Assembly (NCBI RefSeq): GCF_000701405.1
Contig: NZ_JNIV01000035.1
Coordinates: forward strand, 1 to 43,497
Direction of reading: 5' to 3'
Source: Deinococcus marmoris DSM 12784
GTDB taxonomy: Bacteria > Deinococcota > Deinococci > Deinococcales > Deinococcaceae
DNA: 43,497 bases
Below are positions 41,416 to 43,497 of this stretch, piece by piece; the first letter of the stretch is position 1, and the number at the start of each line of letters is the position of its first letter. The translations under genes and the position numbers were made by a program. The notes below the pieces were generated by a model that had not been told where the DNA came from, made no database searches, and saw only the letters and a list, made by a program, of their open reading frames with translations.

Positions 41416-43181
41416 CCCAACCCGGAACCACCCGCAAATTGCTGCCCCTGGAGGCCGCCACCGCCCTCGATCAGATGGCCGCCACCGTGCGCCAGGAGCA
41501 GAACGCCAACAATGTCAACACCCTGGCCACCACCCGCGCCGTCCTGGAATCGACTGGGACGACGCCGGTGGACAGTTACGCGGTCATTCCTGCCTCCCCG
41601 AACGGCCTGTACCGCATCGTGAAAGGGACCGGGGCAGGACAGGTCTGGGAGCGCAGCGGCGCGAATCTCACGCCCCGGCCTGAACTGAGTGGCTGGCGTG
41701 CGCCTGCCGCGCCCCATGTCGCCATGCCACTGGTGCCGCAGCCGATTGGGTACGAGTCCGGCAATCCCAACGCCCTGCTCGCCCCTGCCGCCCAGATCAC
41801 GGACCCTGCCGCCTACATCGCGCTGTATGAAACGCTGCGGGCCAAATACCCTGGCTACATCAGCCGCGCCACGTTGGGCAACGATCAGAGCGGCACGTAC
41901 CCCATCTACCGCTACGTGTTTGAACCTCCCCAGTACCAGAAAACCATCATCATCACGGCGGGAACGCACGGGTTTGAACAGCAGACCGTGGCCCAGACGT
42001 ACCTGTTGATGAAGACCATCGCGGACCAGTGGCTTGAGTACCCTGAACTGGCCGCCCTGCGCCACAGCACCCGCATTGTCGTGATGCCCCTGGTTTCTCC
42101 GTGGGGACTGGCGAACGGCGTGCGTACGAACAGCCGGGGCGTGGACCCGAACCGCAACTTCGATTTCAACTGGACGACGTTCGTCAGTGATCCTGACCCG
42201 GCACGTGGCTCCAAAGGAAGTGCGCCGTTCAGCGAACTGGAAACCCAGTACGTGCGTGACACGCTGCTGCTGTACCCGGATGCTGTAGCTGCCATCGATT
42301 ATCACGAGTACAGCACTGGGCCGGAGAAGTTCGTGGCGTACATGCCGCCCAGCTACATCACGAGTAGCCGGGACTGGATCATGAGCGCGATGGGGGCGGT
42401 AGACCCAGCGGGAACCGCGCCGCGCCTGATCGAAGCCCTGGACGCGCCCACCCTGAGTAACTGGGCCGCTGTGGCCTTGAAGGCCCACACCGCCACGCTG
42501 GAATGGGCGCGCACAAGCTGGGGCGGCGTAGCGTGGGGAGCAGAGGATATGACCTACGGCACACGCTGGCTGGGTGAAGTGGCCTTGCGGGCGCTGCGAC
42601 TGGATAAGCCTGCCGCGCAGCTCAGCAATCAGGCGTTCGTCAAGGTTCAGAAGTTCAGGACGGCGTCGAAGGCCATTTACATCACGGCTGCCACCAGCAC
42701 TGAGATCCCTGAATTAAAAATGGTGTTCAAGGTTCCTGGCGCTGGCGTCGTAATTTTTGAAGGACAAATGGTGGTTGCTGCCACGTCGGCAGGCGCGGCG
42801 AAGGGCAAGACGTACCTTCAGCCCCGGCTGACGCAGTACGGAGACGCGCCGTTTGACCAGCCCGGCGCGCTGAATCCGAGCCTGCTGGAAGGCACGCCTC
42901 CCGTGGCCTTCGTGACCCACTCGTCGGACGATGCGGTGATCATTCCGTTCCGGGTGGCGATCCCGGTCAACCCTGGAACGGCTACCGTGGCAGACCGAAC
43001 CGTCGTGATAGGGATGTACGCCTATCAGAGCTTCACCGGGGGGCCGACAGTGCTGATTCACCGCTATTACGCGACAGCGACGTTCATCCCCAGCGAGAGC
43101 GGGAGCCGGTTCGAGGTGTGGTCTGCCAGTGATTACGCGACTGCGGGCATCGGCGCGATGACCAAGCGCTACCCGAGCTGA
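41412..43181 (+). CDS. Tail protein with M14 zinc carboxypeptidase domain
   Basis: 589 residues. N-terminal helical segment (residues 1-100, coupling to the tail), then an M14-type domain (about 130-395): His186 and Glu189 in AGTHGFEQQ, His298 in IDYHEYS as zinc ligands, Arg248 in DPNRNFDFNW, and Glu364 in ATLEW as the catalytic base. All expected positions are present. The rest (400-589) is beta-rich (FKVPGAGVVIFEGQMVVAAT, RVAIPVNPGTATVADRT), likely a binding domain. M14 members include gamma-glutamyl peptidases that cleave peptidoglycan side chains or capsules, so it may digest the cell envelope; the substrate is unknown. Confidence 0.88.
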   Translation: MTQPGTTRKLLPLEAATALDQMAATVRQEQNANNVNTLATTRAVLESTGTTPVDSYAVIPASPNGLYRIVKGTGAGQVWERSGANLTPRPELSGWRAPAAPHVAMPLVPQPIGYESGNPNALLAPAAQITDPAAYIALYETLRAKYPGYISRATLGNDQSGTYPIYRYVFEPPQYQKTIIITAGTHGFEQQTVAQTYLLMKTIADQWLEYPELAALRHSTRIVVMPLVSPWGLANGVRTNSRGVDPNRNFDFNWTTFVSDPDPARGSKGSAPFSELETQYVRDTLLLYPDAVAAIDYHEYSTGPEKFVAYMPPSYITSSRDWIMSAMGAVDPAGTAPRLIEALDAPTLSNWAAVALKAHTATLEWARTSWGGVAWGAEDMTYGTRWLGEVALRALRLDKPAAQLSNQAFVKVQKFRTASKAIYITAATSTEIPELKMVFKVPGAGVVIFEGQMVVAATSAGAAKGKTYLQPRLTQYGDAPFDQPGALNPSLLEGTPPVAFVTHSSDDAVIIPFRVAIPVNPGTATVADRTVVIGMYAYQSFTGGPTVLIHRYYATATFIPSESGSRFEVWSASDYATAGIGAMTKRYPS

Positions 43182-43255
43182 TTTCTTTCGCAACAGGTGG
43201 TGTGCTGTCGCTCTGAATTCCTCGTTGAGCTATTGACCTAAGCCAGGAGGGGGCG

Positions 43256-43266
43256 ATGGTAGTTCC
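43256..43266 (+). pseudogene. Start of a gene cut by the IS
   Basis: AGGAGG (43245-43250) and ATG 43256 give MVVP before the IS begins at about 43267. The reading frame then stops after a few more codons inside the IS (43301-43303). This is probably the next phage gene (tail fibre or lysis), disrupted by insertion. Confidence 0.6.
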
Positions 43267-43497
43267 TTCAGTACTGGACAACTTGATGTTGACAGTGTTC
43301 TGAACGGCATTTTTGCCGTTTGGGCATTTGATCGTAGTCTGAAACGGCAGTAGGCGGCTTCCTGAAGCTGTGAAACAAGAAGAAGCCGCCCAGATCGACG
43401 CTATCAAGTTCGTCCAGCTCCTGAAAGAGCGCTTCCCCTTCTTGCGCCGCGATACCCTGCAACGTGCCCAGGATGCGATATGTGCGCTGATTGAGCA
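43267..43497 (+). mobile_element. IS element fragment, right copy
   Basis: The reverse complement of 100-330, identical as read. The end reads TTCAGTACTGG, then a hairpin AACGGCA-TTTT-TGCCGTT at 43303-43320, then the transposase. Only one terminus is visible. It faces away from the left copy. Confidence 0.85.
43370..43497 (+). CDS. Transposase N-terminus (partial, right IS copy)
   Basis: GTG 43370, 42 codons visible before the window ends. Identical to the first 42 codons of the left copy. Confidence 0.75.
   Translation, partial: MKQEEAAQIDAIKFVQLLKERFPFLRRDTLQRAQDAICALIE

Overview
The window looks like a contig from a Deinococcus-type bacterium (Deinococcota). The evidence is high GC, a short PurA of 405 residues, a lipoprotein glycerophosphodiesterase and several promoters whose -10 box sits six bases before the start codon (leaderless genes). 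The genus is an inference, not a search result. Both window ends lie inside inverted copies of the same insertion sequence (1-330 and 43267-43497), so the contig probably breaks at a repeated IS.

Bases 331-2976 are host chromosome: purA, a convergent glycerophosphodiester phosphodiesterase gene, then a tRNA-Cys/tRNA-Val pair with its own promoter and terminator. From about 2876 onward nearly everything belongs to one long-tailed (siphovirus-like) prophage, apparently integrated at tRNA-Val. Its right end, attR and lysis genes are not in the window.

Phage layout: (a) 3038-6564, minus strand: integrase and an immunity operon of a CI-like repressor with a degraded protease site, a stand-alone UmuD-like S24 protein and a DUF3800 protein. 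(b) 6556-6653: two matching operators and divergent promoters. (c) 6664-11327: Cro-like gene, Xis-like gene, a chain of small overlapping genes, DUF2303-like, BRO/ORF6C antirepressor-like and ASCH genes. (d) 11324-14334: a replication initiator gene cut by an IS1595-type element (1003 bp, 8-bp target duplication), followed by a DnaC-like helicase loader; the initiator gene carries iteron-like repeats and DnaA boxes. (e) 14337-18531: a C5 cytosine methyltransferase with an eight-unit repeat region, a VRR-NUC nuclease, an antisense HTH-like gene and two unknown genes. (f) 18557-19325: tandem terminators and a small antisense two-gene unit. (g) 19407-30243: terminase, portal, a papain-like protein, scaffold, decoration, an antisense insert, major capsid, neck genes and tail tube. 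(h) 30366-43181: tail chaperones with a -1 frameshift, a 2309-residue tape measure with an embedded Cys/His/Asn peptidase, tail tip genes, and a terminal tail protein with an M14 carboxypeptidase domain. A second IS copy then cuts the next gene after about four codons.

The prophage is probably defective, because the replication initiator and the gene after the tail tip are both disrupted by IS elements. The most unusual points are the repressor/UmuD-like split, a papain-like gene at the normal prohead-protease position next to three head genes that share a hydrophobic N-terminus, the eight-repeat methyltransferase, antisense single genes inside phage operons, and two peptidase domains in the tail.
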